A stretch of 64,000 nucleotides of DNA from Nonomuraea wenchangensis (GCF_900111685.1 NZ_FOHX01000010.1:1-64000); one strand, 5' to 3'. Shown: positions 53,986 through 62,121, numbered from the stretch's first letter. The notes: a model not told the origin generated them from the sequence alone. Numbers and translations are program-made.

Positions 53986-55605
53986 TCACTCGCACGCGCT
54001 GAGCAGCCGGTCGCTGTCACGTTCGCGCACGTCCGCCCGCGTGGCGGCGGCGCGGCCGGACAGGTCGCGCCGCTCGTCGCGCGAGGCGTCCAGCACGGCC
54101 ACGGACCGGCGGATCACGCCCGCCGTGCCCGCCTCGTCGAGGCCGGCCCCGAGCGTCAGCGACACCAGCTCGCGCAGGGCGCGGTGGGGGAGCCGGCGCA
54201 GCCGGTACATCTGCCGGACCGCGGCCCCCCGTACGTCCTCCGCCTGGTCGTGTACGGCCTGCCGGTGGACGCGCCGCCAGCCCTCGATCTCCTCGTTGAC
54301 GCGGCGCTGCGCCGCGTCGCGGAAGTCGCCGAGCGCGACCCAGATCCGGTGGACGTCGGGATCGCCGAACCACTCGGGATCGTCGGGATGCGGCATGGGC
54401 CCCGCCGCCCACCGGTCGTACAGGGGCGTGCCCGGATAGAAGGTCAGCCTGCTGTACGCCGTCGTCGGGTATCCGGCGTCGGCCTTGGCCGCCTCCAGGA
54501 AGTCGAGGCTCTCCGCCAGCTCGACCGGCGTCGTCCAGGGGTCGAACATGATGAAGTCGATGATCGTCCGGATGCCGCTGGCCTGGACGAGCCGGATCGC
54601 CTCCAGGTTCACCGCGACGCTCAGGTCCTTCTGGTAGCGGTCGAGCACGCTCTGGCTGCCGCTCTCGATGCCCATCTCGATCGACGAGCAGCCGGCCGCG
54701 GCCAGCGGGCCGAGCAGCGTGGGGTGCTTGACCAGGTGGTCGGCCCGCGCGGCGAACGAGAAGGTGCCCGGCCTGCCCGCCTCCGTCAGGGCGTCGGAGA
54801 AGCGCTGCACCCAGCCGGGCGCGTACGGGAAGAGGTCGTCCACGAACGCGAAGTGCTCCGCACCGAAGTCACGCTGGACCAGTGCCATCTCCTCGGCCAC
54901 CGACTCCGGCCGCCGTACCCGCCGCATCGGCCCGTCCTCGCGGCGGTAGAAGGACTGGATGTCGCAGAACGAGCACCGGTACGGGCACCCCCGGCTCGCC
55001 GCGATCGTCGCGCACGGCACCACGTCGAGCGTGGGCCAGCGGCGCACGCCCGCGTACTCGCTCAGCGGCGGCAGCAGGTGACGGGCGGGCAGCGGCAGCG
55101 AGTCGAGCGACGACAACAGTTTGCGTGAGCCGTTCCAGACCAGCTCGTCACCGTCGCGCCAGCTCAGCCCGCGGATGCCGGCGAAACCCGCGCCGCTCGC
55201 GTGCGCCTCGACGAGCTCGGCGAGCGTCTGCTCACCCTCGCCGGTCACCACGGCGTCGAGCTCGGGCACCTCGGCCAGCACGCTTGTCGGCAGGACGGCG
55301 CTGACGTGGTGGCCGCCCGCCACGAGCAGCGCCGTCCCGCCGCCGGCACGGTAGCGGGCCGCCGCCTGCCCGACCAGCGGGAACGACGGCGTGGTGGTGG
55401 AGAAGCCGATGAGGCCGGCCCGGGAGGCCAGGCACCGCTCCACCAGGGCGTCGATCCCGCCGGCTTCGCCGTTGCCCTCGAAGATCTCGACGTCGTGGCC
55501 GCGTTCGAGCAGGTAGGCGGCGAGGTAGGCGATGCCGAGCGGCTGGCTGCGCCGCCCGAAGGACTCCTGCGGCGGTGTCGGCATGTTCGCCAGGAGTATG
55601 CGCAT
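53986..55605 (-). CDS. B12-binding radical SAM enzyme
   Basis: 539 residues. A cobalamin-binding N-terminal domain, about 1-150 (MRILLANMPTPPQESFG; SQPLGIAYLAAYLLERGHDV; VVTGEGEQTLAELVEA) lacks DxHxxG, as is usual for this class. The radical SAM core has RGCPYRCSFCD with Cys 207, 211 and 214. A C-terminal extension of about 110 Arg-rich helical residues follows. Such enzymes methylate unactivated carbons or rearrange peptides. ATG 55605 (GAGGA about 9 bases upstream) is preferred to 55632. It lies 26 bases after the cupin gene in a RiPP-type operon, so the precursor peptide is its likely substrate. Confidence 0.9.
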   Translation of the reverse strand: MRILLANMPTPPQESFGRRSQPLGIAYLAAYLLERGHDVEIFEGNGEAGGIDALVERCLASRAGLIGFSTTTPSFPLVGQAAARYRAGGGTALLVAGGHHVSAVLPTSVLAEVPELDAVVTGEGEQTLAELVEAHASGAGFAGIRGLSWRDGDELVWNGSRKLLSSLDSLPLPARHLLPPLSEYAGVRRWPTLDVVPCATIAASRGCPYRCSFCDIQSFYRREDGPMRRVRRPESVAEEMALVQRDFGAEHFAFVDDLFPYAPGWVQRFSDALTEAGRPGTFSFAARADHLVKHPTLLGPLAAAGCSSIEMGIESGSQSVLDRYQKDLSVAVNLEAIRLVQASGIRTIIDFIMFDPWTTPVELAESLDFLEAAKADAGYPTTAYSRLTFYPGTPLYDRWAAGPMPHPDDPEWFGDPDVHRIWVALGDFRDAAQRRVNEEIEGWRRVHRQAVHDQAEDVRGAAVRQMYRLRRLPHRALRELVSLTLGAGLDEAGTAGVIRRSVAVLDASRDERRDLSGRAAATRADVRERDSDRLLSACE

Positions 55606-55631
55606 GGCTGACCGTCCTCGGGTAGTGATCA

Positions 55632-56357
55632 TCAGTTACGCAGGACGAGCGAGGCCGAGACGTCGAGACTGTCGATGTCGTGGAACCACCCGCTCGGGAT
55701 GTAGAGCACGTCTCCTGGCGACAGGGTCGCGGCCAGGCAGGGGGGCGGCGCGGCGCAGGACGCGGCGTACGCCTCGTACGGGCCGGGGAACGACCTGATG
55801 GCGGCGATCTGCTCCAGCACGGCGGGATCGGACTCCGGCGGGAAGAGATGGGCGCGCTTGTGCCCGGCGATCTGGCCGAGCAGGCCGTCGCCGCCGTCGC
55901 GGTGCACGGGGGTGCGGCTGCCGGGCGAGGCCAGCCAGACGGCCGTCACGTCCGGGTTCGCGGGCGAGGCGAACAGCCCGGCCGGGTAGCGCAGGCCGGG
56001 TTCGAGGCGGTCGCGCACCAGCGGATCCGACAGCCGGACGCGGAGCTGGGCCCGCCACGGCCCCGGGGCCGCGGCCCGCTCGGTGAAGGCGGCGATGGTC
56101 ATGGCGGTCTCCAGCACCCCGCCGCGCAGGTCGGTGTGGGTGGAGATGGGGCCGCTCGGGCTCTCGTAGCAGGGGAAGGTCTCGTCGGGGAAGATCCCGG
56201 CGAGCGCGTCGCCCGCCCACAGGGACAGGGCGGGCAGCCCGTGGGCGGCCCCTGTGAGCACGACGGGCCGCCGGTGCAGGAAGTCGTCCTCGAACCGGTC
56301 GACGACGGACGCGGAGAAGGGCACCGCCGCGATCTCGGCAGCCACATCGGTCGTCAT
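55632..56357 (-). CDS. JmjC/cupin_8-type Fe(II)/2-oxoglutarate oxygenase
   Basis: 241 residues. Iron ligands are visible as HxD in SRTPVHRDGGDGLLGQIAG (His about 150, Asp about 152) and a distal His in VLYIPSGWFHDIDSLD (about 226); GHKRAHLFPP follows the first pair. JmjC-like bacterial enzymes hydroxylate amino-acid side chains of peptides and proteins. The start overlaps the stop of the TPR gene (ATGA), so the two are translationally coupled and may form a complex. Substrate by context: the 54-residue peptide. Confidence 0.87.
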   Translation of the reverse strand: MTTDVAAEIAAVPFSASVVDRFEDDFLHRRPVVLTGAAHGLPALSLWAGDALAGIFPDETFPCYESPSGPISTHTDLRGGVLETAMTIAAFTERAAAPGPWRAQLRVRLSDPLVRDRLEPGLRYPAGLFASPANPDVTAVWLASPGSRTPVHRDGGDGLLGQIAGHKRAHLFPPESDPAVLEQIAAIRSFPGPYEAYAASCAAPPPCLAATLSPGDVLYIPSGWFHDIDSLDVSASLVLRN

Positions 56358-57790
56358 ACCGCCGTCCTCTCGTCCCAGAGCCGCCGGGGACCCGCGGGCG
56401 CCACGGGCTCCTGGTCGCGCAACGTCTCACGCAGGTGGTCGCGGCAGGGCACGGCCAGGCCGGGCAGCCCCGTGCGCGGCAGCAGCTCGCTGAGCCGCAG
56501 CCCGGCGGAGACCGCGCCGGGGTCGATCGACAGACAGGACAGGTAGCAGGAGACCGCCTGCTCCGGCTCGCCCAGCCGCTCCCTGAGCCGGCCCGCCATG
56601 AACCAGGCCATCGGGCTGGTGGACGGGCCGAGCCAGGCGCTGCGCTCGTAGGCTCCGGCGGCCTCCCGCCACTTGCCGCGCCGCTCCAGCACCTCGCCCA
56701 GCACCATGTGCCGCATGGGGTCGAGCGGGTTGCGGGCGGCGCTCTCGCGGATGCGGCTCTCGGCGAGGTCGAGGTCGCCGAGCCACTGCGCCTCGCGGCA
56801 GCGGGTCTCCATCAGGATCGCGAGGTTGTCCTCCTTGAGCAGCTCCCGTTCCGGGGTGCCGGCGACCAGGCCGCGCGCCAACTCCTCGGCCTCGGCGAGC
56901 TGGGCCGTCACCTCCGCCCGGGCGCCGCGCATCATCGGCTCGAACGAGACCGCGCGCAGCATCATGCTGCGGGTCAGGTCGCGGTGGAAGGCGTCGCCGC
57001 CGGTGTCGAGCCGGGCGAAGGCCGCGCGGGCGACACCGGCGTGGTGGGCGACGGCCGCGGCGTCCTTGGCGATCTTGCCGAAGAGCACGCACAGCAACAT
57101 CGCGGCCGACAGGCGCGCCCGGCTCCCTGGAGGCGCCGTGCGGGCCAGCCGCAGCAGGTCCGCCGGCCAGTAGCCGGCGGCGGTGCCCGGCGGGGCCAGG
57201 GCGTAGCCGGTGGCGAGGTTGGCGCGGGCCGCGCCCAGGACGTACGCGAGATCGGCCCGGCCCTCCTCGGCCTGGTGGCCGGCCGTGTCCTGCTCGCAGA
57301 ACAGGCCCAGCGCGAACCGGTCGAACCCCAGCTTGACCAGCAGCTTGGCGAGGGCGACCCGGCGCGGGACGGTCAGGTCGGCGACGTGGTCGATCCACTG
57401 GAGCAGCCGGGTCGTCCGGCCGTCGCCCGACTCCGTCAGCGCCTCGCGCGGCGAGGTCAGCGCCACCCGTGGCGCGCCGAGATGCCGGGCGAGCAGCGGG
57501 CGGAAGGCGGGCGGGTGGACCTGCTGGTGCCAGTGGAAGGGCGGCCGGCCGTGCTCGACGTTGCGGAAGGCCAGGGCCACTCCGTGGGCGTGCAGGGCGC
57601 CGTAGGAGGGCTCCCTGAGGTCGAGGTACGGGCCGTACAGCAGGCCGAGCGGCCCGTGCAGGCCGGGGCCGCCGCCGGGGATGTCCGGGGGGAGTGGCCA
57701 TTCCGGGGAGCCGTCCGGCGGCTCCTGGAAGGTGACGCGCACGGTGCTGACCGATTTGAAGCGCGCGCTGACGGGGGATCTGGCGGACAT
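56354..57790 (-). CDS. TPR-containing protein of unknown function in the RiPP-type operon
   Basis: 478 residues, mostly helical. The N-terminal 100 residues are Pro/Gly-rich with many His/Trp (FHWHQQVHPPAFRPLLARHLG). A long helical middle follows and TPR-like pairs occupy about 335-440 (ESAARNPLDPMRHMVLGEVLERRG; REAAGAYERSAWLGPST; PEQAVSCYLSCLSIDPG). No catalytic motif is seen. It may be a scaffold or a new enzyme type. ATG 57790 is used (MSARSPVSARFKSVSTV); an open frame extends upstream through the thiF gene in another frame. It sits 29 bases after thiF. Confidence 0.78.
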   Translation of the reverse strand: MSARSPVSARFKSVSTVRVTFQEPPDGSPEWPLPPDIPGGGPGLHGPLGLLYGPYLDLREPSYGALHAHGVALAFRNVEHGRPPFHWHQQVHPPAFRPLLARHLGAPRVALTSPREALTESGDGRTTRLLQWIDHVADLTVPRRVALAKLLVKLGFDRFALGLFCEQDTAGHQAEEGRADLAYVLGAARANLATGYALAPPGTAAGYWPADLLRLARTAPPGSRARLSAAMLLCVLFGKIAKDAAAVAHHAGVARAAFARLDTGGDAFHRDLTRSMMLRAVSFEPMMRGARAEVTAQLAEAEELARGLVAGTPERELLKEDNLAILMETRCREAQWLGDLDLAESRIRESAARNPLDPMRHMVLGEVLERRGKWREAAGAYERSAWLGPSTSPMAWFMAGRLRERLGEPEQAVSCYLSCLSIDPGAVSAGLRLSELLPRTGLPGLAVPCRDHLRETLRDQEPVAPAGPRRLWDERTAV

Positions 57791-57819
57791 GCCGATGCTT
57801 CTTTCGGTGTCTCGGCGGC

Positions 57820-58929
57820 TCAGTCGCCGCACACGTCGCAGTCGGGGTCGCGCTGGAGCGGAGCACGGCGCGCCTCGCCGGAGGGGGCGTCCACGCTGAT
57901 CATGCCGTTGAGCGTCGCGGGGGTCTCGGTGCCGGCCAGGAAGGACACGGCCTCCCACGTCGCCAGGCCGCACATCAGCAGGTTCAGGCCGGGCATGGTG
58001 CGCGAGGTGTAGGGGTAGTGCAGGTCCACCTGGTCGCTGACCCCGCCGTACCGGGGGTGGACGCGTGCCGAGGCGCGCTCGTAGCAGCGGTAGCAGGCGG
58101 TCTTGCCGGGCACGCAGAGCGGGCCCGCGCAGGCGTTGAAGAACATCAGCAGCGGCACCCGCCGCCGCACGCAGGCGCGGGTCGTCTCCAGCCGTGACCC
58201 CCTGGGCGGGTAGTCGGCCACGTGGATGACCAGGTCGACGTCGTCGAGCAGCTCCTCCAGCTCGCCGGCCGACATCAGGTAGCGGGGGACGGCGGTGAAC
58301 TCGAGGTCGGGGGCCCGCTGCTCCAGGCGTTCCTTGAGCGCCTCGGCCTTCGGCCTGTCGATGTCGTCGGCGGTGTAGAAGAGCTGGCGGTGCAGGTTGT
58401 CCCGCTCGACCGCGTCGCCGTCCACGCCGACGAGCCGCCGTACGCCGGAGGAGACGAGCGAGGCCGCCATCATGCTGCCCGCGCCGCCCAGCCCGACCAG
58501 CAGGACGCGCGAGCGCTTGACCGCCAGGTGGATGTCGAAGCGGCTGCGCTGCTCGGTCTCGAAGTCGGCGTAGTAGGCCAGGTGGCGGCGGTAGGAGGCC
58601 AGGTCGTCCAGGGACAGCCCCTCGGGCACCGGGACCTGCGCGTCCACGAGGACACGCTGGTCGCCGAGTTTGCGTACCAGCTGGCGGACGGCGGTGGGGG
58701 AGACCTTGGGGTGGACGTCCTGGATCGCGTCCACCACGCCGTCCACCGAGCGGCTGCCGTCCAGCAGGTCGAACAGGTCCCGCACGGCCTGCGGCGTGAG
58801 GCCCGCCTCGGGCTGGGCCCGGATGATGATCCTGCGCGGGTCGCGCGCGATGACGATCGCGTCGTCGTCGAGCTGGAAAAGACCCCACCCGCCTACGCGC
58901 TGGGGATGTGCATTGGCGGTTTCGTACAC
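57820..58929 (-). CDS. ThiF/E1-like protein with N-terminal recognition-type domain
   Basis: 369 residues. Residues about 10-110 form a winged-helix-like region (LDDDAIVIARDPRRIII; AVRDLFDLLDGSRSVDGVVD; AVRQLVRKLGDQRVLVDA) typical of leader-peptide-binding starts of ThiF-type RiPP enzymes. The E1-like fold follows with VLLVGLGGAGSMMAASLVS, VDGDAVERDNLHRQLFYTADDI and VIHVADYPP. Two CxxC pairs (CYRC about 278, CDVC at the end) suggest structural zinc. It should adenylate a carboxylate of the precursor, as MccB and PaaA do. GTG 58929 has AGGGAG 6 bases upstream. Confidence 0.88.
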   Translation of the reverse strand: MYETANAHPQRVGGWGLFQLDDDAIVIARDPRRIIIRAQPEAGLTPQAVRDLFDLLDGSRSVDGVVDAIQDVHPKVSPTAVRQLVRKLGDQRVLVDAQVPVPEGLSLDDLASYRRHLAYYADFETEQRSRFDIHLAVKRSRVLLVGLGGAGSMMAASLVSSGVRRLVGVDGDAVERDNLHRQLFYTADDIDRPKAEALKERLEQRAPDLEFTAVPRYLMSAGELEELLDDVDLVIHVADYPPRGSRLETTRACVRRRVPLLMFFNACAGPLCVPGKTACYRCYERASARVHPRYGGVSDQVDLHYPYTSRTMPGLNLLMCGLATWEAVSFLAGTETPATLNGMISVDAPSGEARRAPLQRDPDCDVCGD

Positions 58930-58994
58930 GACGCTCCCTTTCCGGTACGGGCCGCGAAAGAATGGCGGAAACAATGTCGCGGAAAATGGCGGGG

Positions 58995-59030
58995 AAAGGC
59001 GGCGCCCGATCCGCTCCGGGTGCCGCCTTT
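58995..59030 (-). terminator. intercistronic hairpin (attenuator) after the precursor gene
   Basis: A 14-bp stem (AAAGGCGGCACCCG / CGGGCGCCGCCTTT on the minus strand, one G-T wobble) with an 8-nt loop begins 9 bases after the precursor stop and is followed by CCCC after TTT. Partial termination here would give excess precursor mRNA over enzyme mRNA. Confidence 0.75.
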
Positions 59031-59039
59031 CATCCTTTC

Positions 59040-59204
59040 CTAGTATTCGTAGGTCAGGATGGCCGCCGCGTCGGGCAGGCCCTCGATCGTCGAGCTGATC
59101 TGCTTCTCCTGCTCCTCGACGCTGACGACCTCGACGTCCGCGTCGGTGGCCGTCAGGGCGCCGGCCTCGTGCAGTTCCGCTGACTCACGCCGTGGTTCCG
59201 ACAT
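59040..59204 (-). CDS. candidate RiPP precursor peptide, 54 residues
   Basis: Short reading frame read directly from the sequence: ATG at 59204, TAG at 59040-59042. The peptide begins MSEPRRESAELHEAG, has an acidic middle DADVEVVSVEEQEKQ and ends GLPDAAAILTYEY. Asp/Glu-rich leader, Ala/Gly-rich hydrophobic end with two tyrosines, and no Cys or Trp. AAGGGAGAG stands 4-5 bases upstream of the ATG, one of the best ribosome sites in the region. It is preceded by its own promoter and followed by a hairpin, then thiF. No similarity to a known precursor recognised; status as precursor is inference from size, composition and position. Confidence 0.75.
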   Translation of the reverse strand: MSEPRRESAELHEAGALTATDADVEVVSVEEQEKQISSTIEGLPDAAAILTYEY

Positions 59205-59235
59205 TTACTCTCCCTTTCCTTGCCGGTTGACCACG

Positions 59236-59265
59236 AATGTAGTTATGCGTCGTCCGGGCGGTCAA
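59236..59265 (-). promoter_or_regulatory. promoter of the precursor-thiF operon
   Basis: On the minus strand TTGACC (59260-59265) and TACATT (59236-59241) are 18 bases apart, about 31 bases before the precursor ATG. The spacer is notably more AT-rich than its surroundings. Confidence 0.55.
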
Positions 59266-59386
59266 CGGCGCGCGGAAATGTCGCGGAACATGGCCGGGAG
59301 TTCTTCTTGGACGAACCTGGAATCGGTCTGGACGAGAAATGTCCGCGCACCTCGCGAGGGCGGCTCAGGGGCGGCTCAGGGGCGGC

Positions 59387-60124
59387 TCAGGGGCGGCGGG
59401 CGTGGGCGATGTGGGCGCGGACGGGGAAGCCGTCGCGTGCGTACGGCGCCGCCAGCCGCTCGTAGTGCGCCCGGACCAGGCCGGCCACCGCCGCCGGCTG
59501 CCGCCCGATCGTCCCGAACCGGGCCCCGCCCGCGCCCACGACCTCCGTCCACCAGGCGTCGAGGTCCACCCGGTGCCGCCACCGCACGCTCTCCACCTCC
59601 GCGTCCGCGAACCCCGCCGCGGCCAGCAGCGCCGCGAACCGTTCGGGGCCGGCGTCGGCGGCGAAGGGCCGGGGCGGCCCGGACGCCAGGCCCGCCGCCT
59701 CCATGGCGTCGGAGAGCACGGCGGTGGCGGTCATCTCCCCGGCCGCCCACCAGCTGAGGGCGAGGGTCCCGCCGGGCCGCAGCACGCGGCGCAGCTCGCG
59801 CAGCGACGCGGCGGTGTCGGGCACGTGGTTGATGACGAAGTTCCCCGCGACGGCGTCGAACTCCCCGTCGTCGAACGGCAGCTCGGGCAGCGTGGCCCGC
59901 CGGACCGCCGCGCCGGGGAAGCGCCGCGCGGTCAGCTCCACCATGGCCGGGTCGGCGTCGACGGCGGTCACCTCGGACCCCAGGGCGAGCGCTGCCTCGG
60001 TGACGACCCCGCTGCCGCAGCCCACGTCGAGCAGCCGCCGCGCGCTCCGGGAGCGGGCCAGCAGAGGCGCGACGGCGTGCCGGCTCAGCCGGGCGAACCC
60101 GCGGTCGTAGGCGTCGGCGTTCAC
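59387..60124 (-). CDS. SAM-dependent methyltransferase
   Basis: 245 residues of the Methyltransferase-11 type: AYDRGFARLSRHAVAPLLAR, motif I LLDVGCGSGVVTEAAL, VDADPAMVELTARRFPG, FDAVAGNFVINHVPDTAASL and LRPGGTLALSWWAAGEMT. It is upstream of the precursor promoter and on the same strand, so it may belong to the cluster but is transcribed separately or earlier. GTG 60124 follows GAGGGC; GTG 60127 is adjacent. Its stop lies in a triplicated 11-mer (GCGGCTCAGGG at 59360-59392), which repeats the TGA three times. Confidence 0.82.
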   Translation of the reverse strand: MNADAYDRGFARLSRHAVAPLLARSRSARRLLDVGCGSGVVTEAALALGSEVTAVDADPAMVELTARRFPGAAVRRATLPELPFDDGEFDAVAGNFVINHVPDTAASLRELRRVLRPGGTLALSWWAAGEMTATAVLSDAMEAAGLASGPPRPFAADAGPERFAALLAAAGFADAEVESVRWRHRVDLDAWWTEVVGAGGARFGTIGRQPAAVAGLVRAHYERLAAPYARDGFPVRAHIAHARRP

Positions 60125-60224
60125 CACGCCCTCACCCTAACCCGGGCCAAAAACTCACATATCTGCGTCAGATTCCCCCGATTTCCCTACCGGGACGCGA
60201 ATCTCCGCGCTTAAGGTCATCGCC

Positions 60225-61304
60225 ATGACCACCACGACAGCGCCCGCGCCCGGCCCGGCCCTCGACGCGTTCATCGCCGCGCTCCCCAAGGTCGACCTGC
60301 ATGTCCACCTGGTCGGATCCGCCTCGATCCCCACCGTCCTGGAGCTGGCCCGCCGCCACCCCGGCGCCACCGAGGTGCCGCGCGAGGAGGAGGAGCTGCG
60401 CCGCTTCTACACCTTCCGCGACTTCCCGCACTTCGCCCGCGTGTACGCGGCGGTCAACCAGCTCGTCCGCGAGCCGGAGGACGTCGCCACGCTCGTGCTC
60501 GGCCTGGCCCGCGACCTCGCCTCCCAAGGCGCCCGGTACGCGGAGCTGCAGGTCACCCCGTACGCCCACCACGTCGTCGGCCTCCCGATGCGCGCGGTCA
60601 CCGAGGCGCTGGACCTCGCCGCCCGCCGCGCCGCCGCCGAGCACGGCGTGGAGATCGCCTACATCTTCGACATCCCCGGCGAGTACGGCGAGCAGGCCGC
60701 CAGGGTCACCCTCGACCACGCCCTCCAGGAACCTCCCGCCGCGTTGGTAGGTTTCGGCATCGGGGGCATCGAGCAGGAGCGGGCCAAATACCGGGACGCC
60801 TATCGGGCCGCGTTCGCCGCCGCCCGCGCCGCCGGCCTGCACAGCGTCCCGCACGGCGGCGAGATGACCGGGCCCGAGACGATCTGGGAGGTCATCGAGG
60901 GTTACGGCGCCGAGCGGATCGGCCACGGCATCAACTGCCTGGCCGACCCCCGCCTGATGGCGCACCTGCGCGAGACCCGGCTCCCGCTGGACGTCTGCCC
61001 CACCTCCAACCTCCGCACCGGGCAGATCGCCCGCATCGAGGACCACCCGCTGCCCCGGATGCTGGAGGAGGGGCTGTACGTGACGCTGAACAGCGACGAC
61101 CCGCCGATGTTCGCGACCACGCTGGCCGAGGAGTACCGGGTCGCGGCCCGGGTGTTCGGCCTCGGCCGCGCCGAGCTGGCGGAGCTGGCGGCCAACGGGG
61201 TGCGGGCGTCGTACATGGCGGAGGAGCGCAAGCGGGCACTCCTCGCCGAGATCGACGAGCTGACCGGCCCCGCACAGGGTCCTGCGGAAGGCGGGGCCGG
61301 CTGA
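60225..61304 (+). CDS. adenosine deaminase-family protein
   Basis: 359 residues: LPKVDLHVHLVGSASIPTVLEL (HxH zinc ligands), SVPHGGEMTGPETIWEVIE (usual HAGE is HGGE), RIGHGINCLADPRLMAHL, LDVCPTSNLRTG and LNSDDPPMFATTLAEEY. These are all catalytic elements of adenosine/aminofutalosine deaminases. The enzyme deaminates a purine nucleoside or analogue; which one cannot be decided from sequence. ATG 60225, weak ribosome site. Divergent from the methyltransferase and convergent with pgl, 7 bases apart. Confidence 0.88.
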   Translation: MTTTTAPAPGPALDAFIAALPKVDLHVHLVGSASIPTVLELARRHPGATEVPREEEELRRFYTFRDFPHFARVYAAVNQLVREPEDVATLVLGLARDLASQGARYAELQVTPYAHHVVGLPMRAVTEALDLAARRAAAEHGVEIAYIFDIPGEYGEQAARVTLDHALQEPPAALVGFGIGGIEQERAKYRDAYRAAFAAARAAGLHSVPHGGEMTGPETIWEVIEGYGAERIGHGINCLADPRLMAHLRETRLPLDVCPTSNLRTGQIARIEDHPLPRMLEEGLYVTLNSDDPPMFATTLAEEYRVAARVFGLGRAELAELAANGVRASYMAEERKRALLAEIDELTGPAQGPAEGGAG

Positions 61305-61311
61305 GCGTGCG

Positions 61312-62121
61312 TCAGGGGGAGGCCAGGCGGCCCAGCTCCGGCGGGATCTTCCCGGCCGCCGCCCGGTCGAGCAGGAACAACGTCCGCTGCCGCCCCCGCG
61401 CCCCGGCCGCCGGCACCTGGACGGGCCCGGACGCCGACAGGGCCAGGTGGACCGCACCGGCCTTCTCCTCGCCGGCCGCGACCACCCACACCTCGCGCGC
61501 CGCCCGGATGGCCGGCAGCGTCAGCGAGATCCGGGTGGGCGGCGGCTTGGGCGAGCCGTGCACGGCCACCACGGGGCGGGTGTCGTACAGGGCGGGCAGG
61601 CCGGGGAACAGCGACGCCACGTGCGCGTCGGGACCCATGCCGAGCAGCATCACGTCAAACCCGGGCACCGGCCCGTGGTCCTCCGGCCGGGCGGCGGCGC
61701 GCAGCTCGGCGGCGTAGGACTCGGCGGACTCCTCCGCCGTCATGCCCGAGTCGGGGCCGCGCATCACGTGCACCCGCGCGGGGTCCACGTCCACGTGGTC
61801 GAGCAGGGCCTCGCGGGCGCCGGTCTCGTTGCGCTCCGCGTCGCCCGCAGGCAGGAAACGTTCGTCGCCCCACCAGATGTCCAGCCGCCGCCAGTCGACC
61901 GCGTCGCGGGCGGGCGTGGCGGCGATCGCGGCCAGCGTGGCGATGCCCACCGTGCCGCCGGTGAGCACCAGCGAGGCCGAACCCTTGGCCGACTGCGCGT
62001 CGACCAGCCGGGTGATGATCCGCGCCGCCACCGCCTTCGCCAGCACGTCGGCGTCGCGGTGGACGATGATGCCGGGGGCGCTCACGGACGCCTGTTTCGT
62101 TGTCACGGTCTCTCGTGTCAT
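61312..62121 (-). CDS. pgl: 6-phosphogluconolactonase
   Basis: 269 residues of the DevB/Pgl type: VVHRDADVLAKAVAARIITRL, SLVLTGGTVGIATLAAI, WWGDERFLPAGDAERNET, LLGMGPDAHVASLFPG and VVAVHGSPKPPPTRISLTLPAI. It hydrolyses 6-phosphogluconolactone in the oxidative pentose phosphate pathway. ATG 62121 forms an ATGA overlap with the opcA stop. Third gene of zwf-opcA-pgl. Confidence 0.93.
   Translation of the reverse strand: MTRETVTTKQASVSAPGIIVHRDADVLAKAVAARIITRLVDAQSAKGSASLVLTGGTVGIATLAAIAATPARDAVDWRRLDIWWGDERFLPAGDAERNETGAREALLDHVDVDPARVHVMRGPDSGMTAEESAESYAAELRAAARPEDHGPVPGFDVMLLGMGPDAHVASLFPGLPALYDTRPVVAVHGSPKPPPTRISLTLPAIRAAREVWVVAAGEEKAGAVHLALSASGPVQVPAAGARGRQRTLFLLDRAAAGKIPPELGRLASP

Noticed and set aside
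52499..54439. A 646-codon plus-strand frame across P450, MFS and radical SAM genes
   Set aside because: Low-complexity antisense translation crossing three recognised genes.
57791..58888. N-terminal extension of the TPR-protein frame through thiF
   Set aside because: The extension is the out-of-frame shadow of thiF; family-like sequence starts at ATG 57790.
50918..60124. Assignment of the cluster to thiopeptide, lanthipeptide or lasso peptide classes
   Set aside because: No YcaO, LanB/LanC/LanM, or lasso cyclase/protease genes are present, and the precursor lacks Cys.
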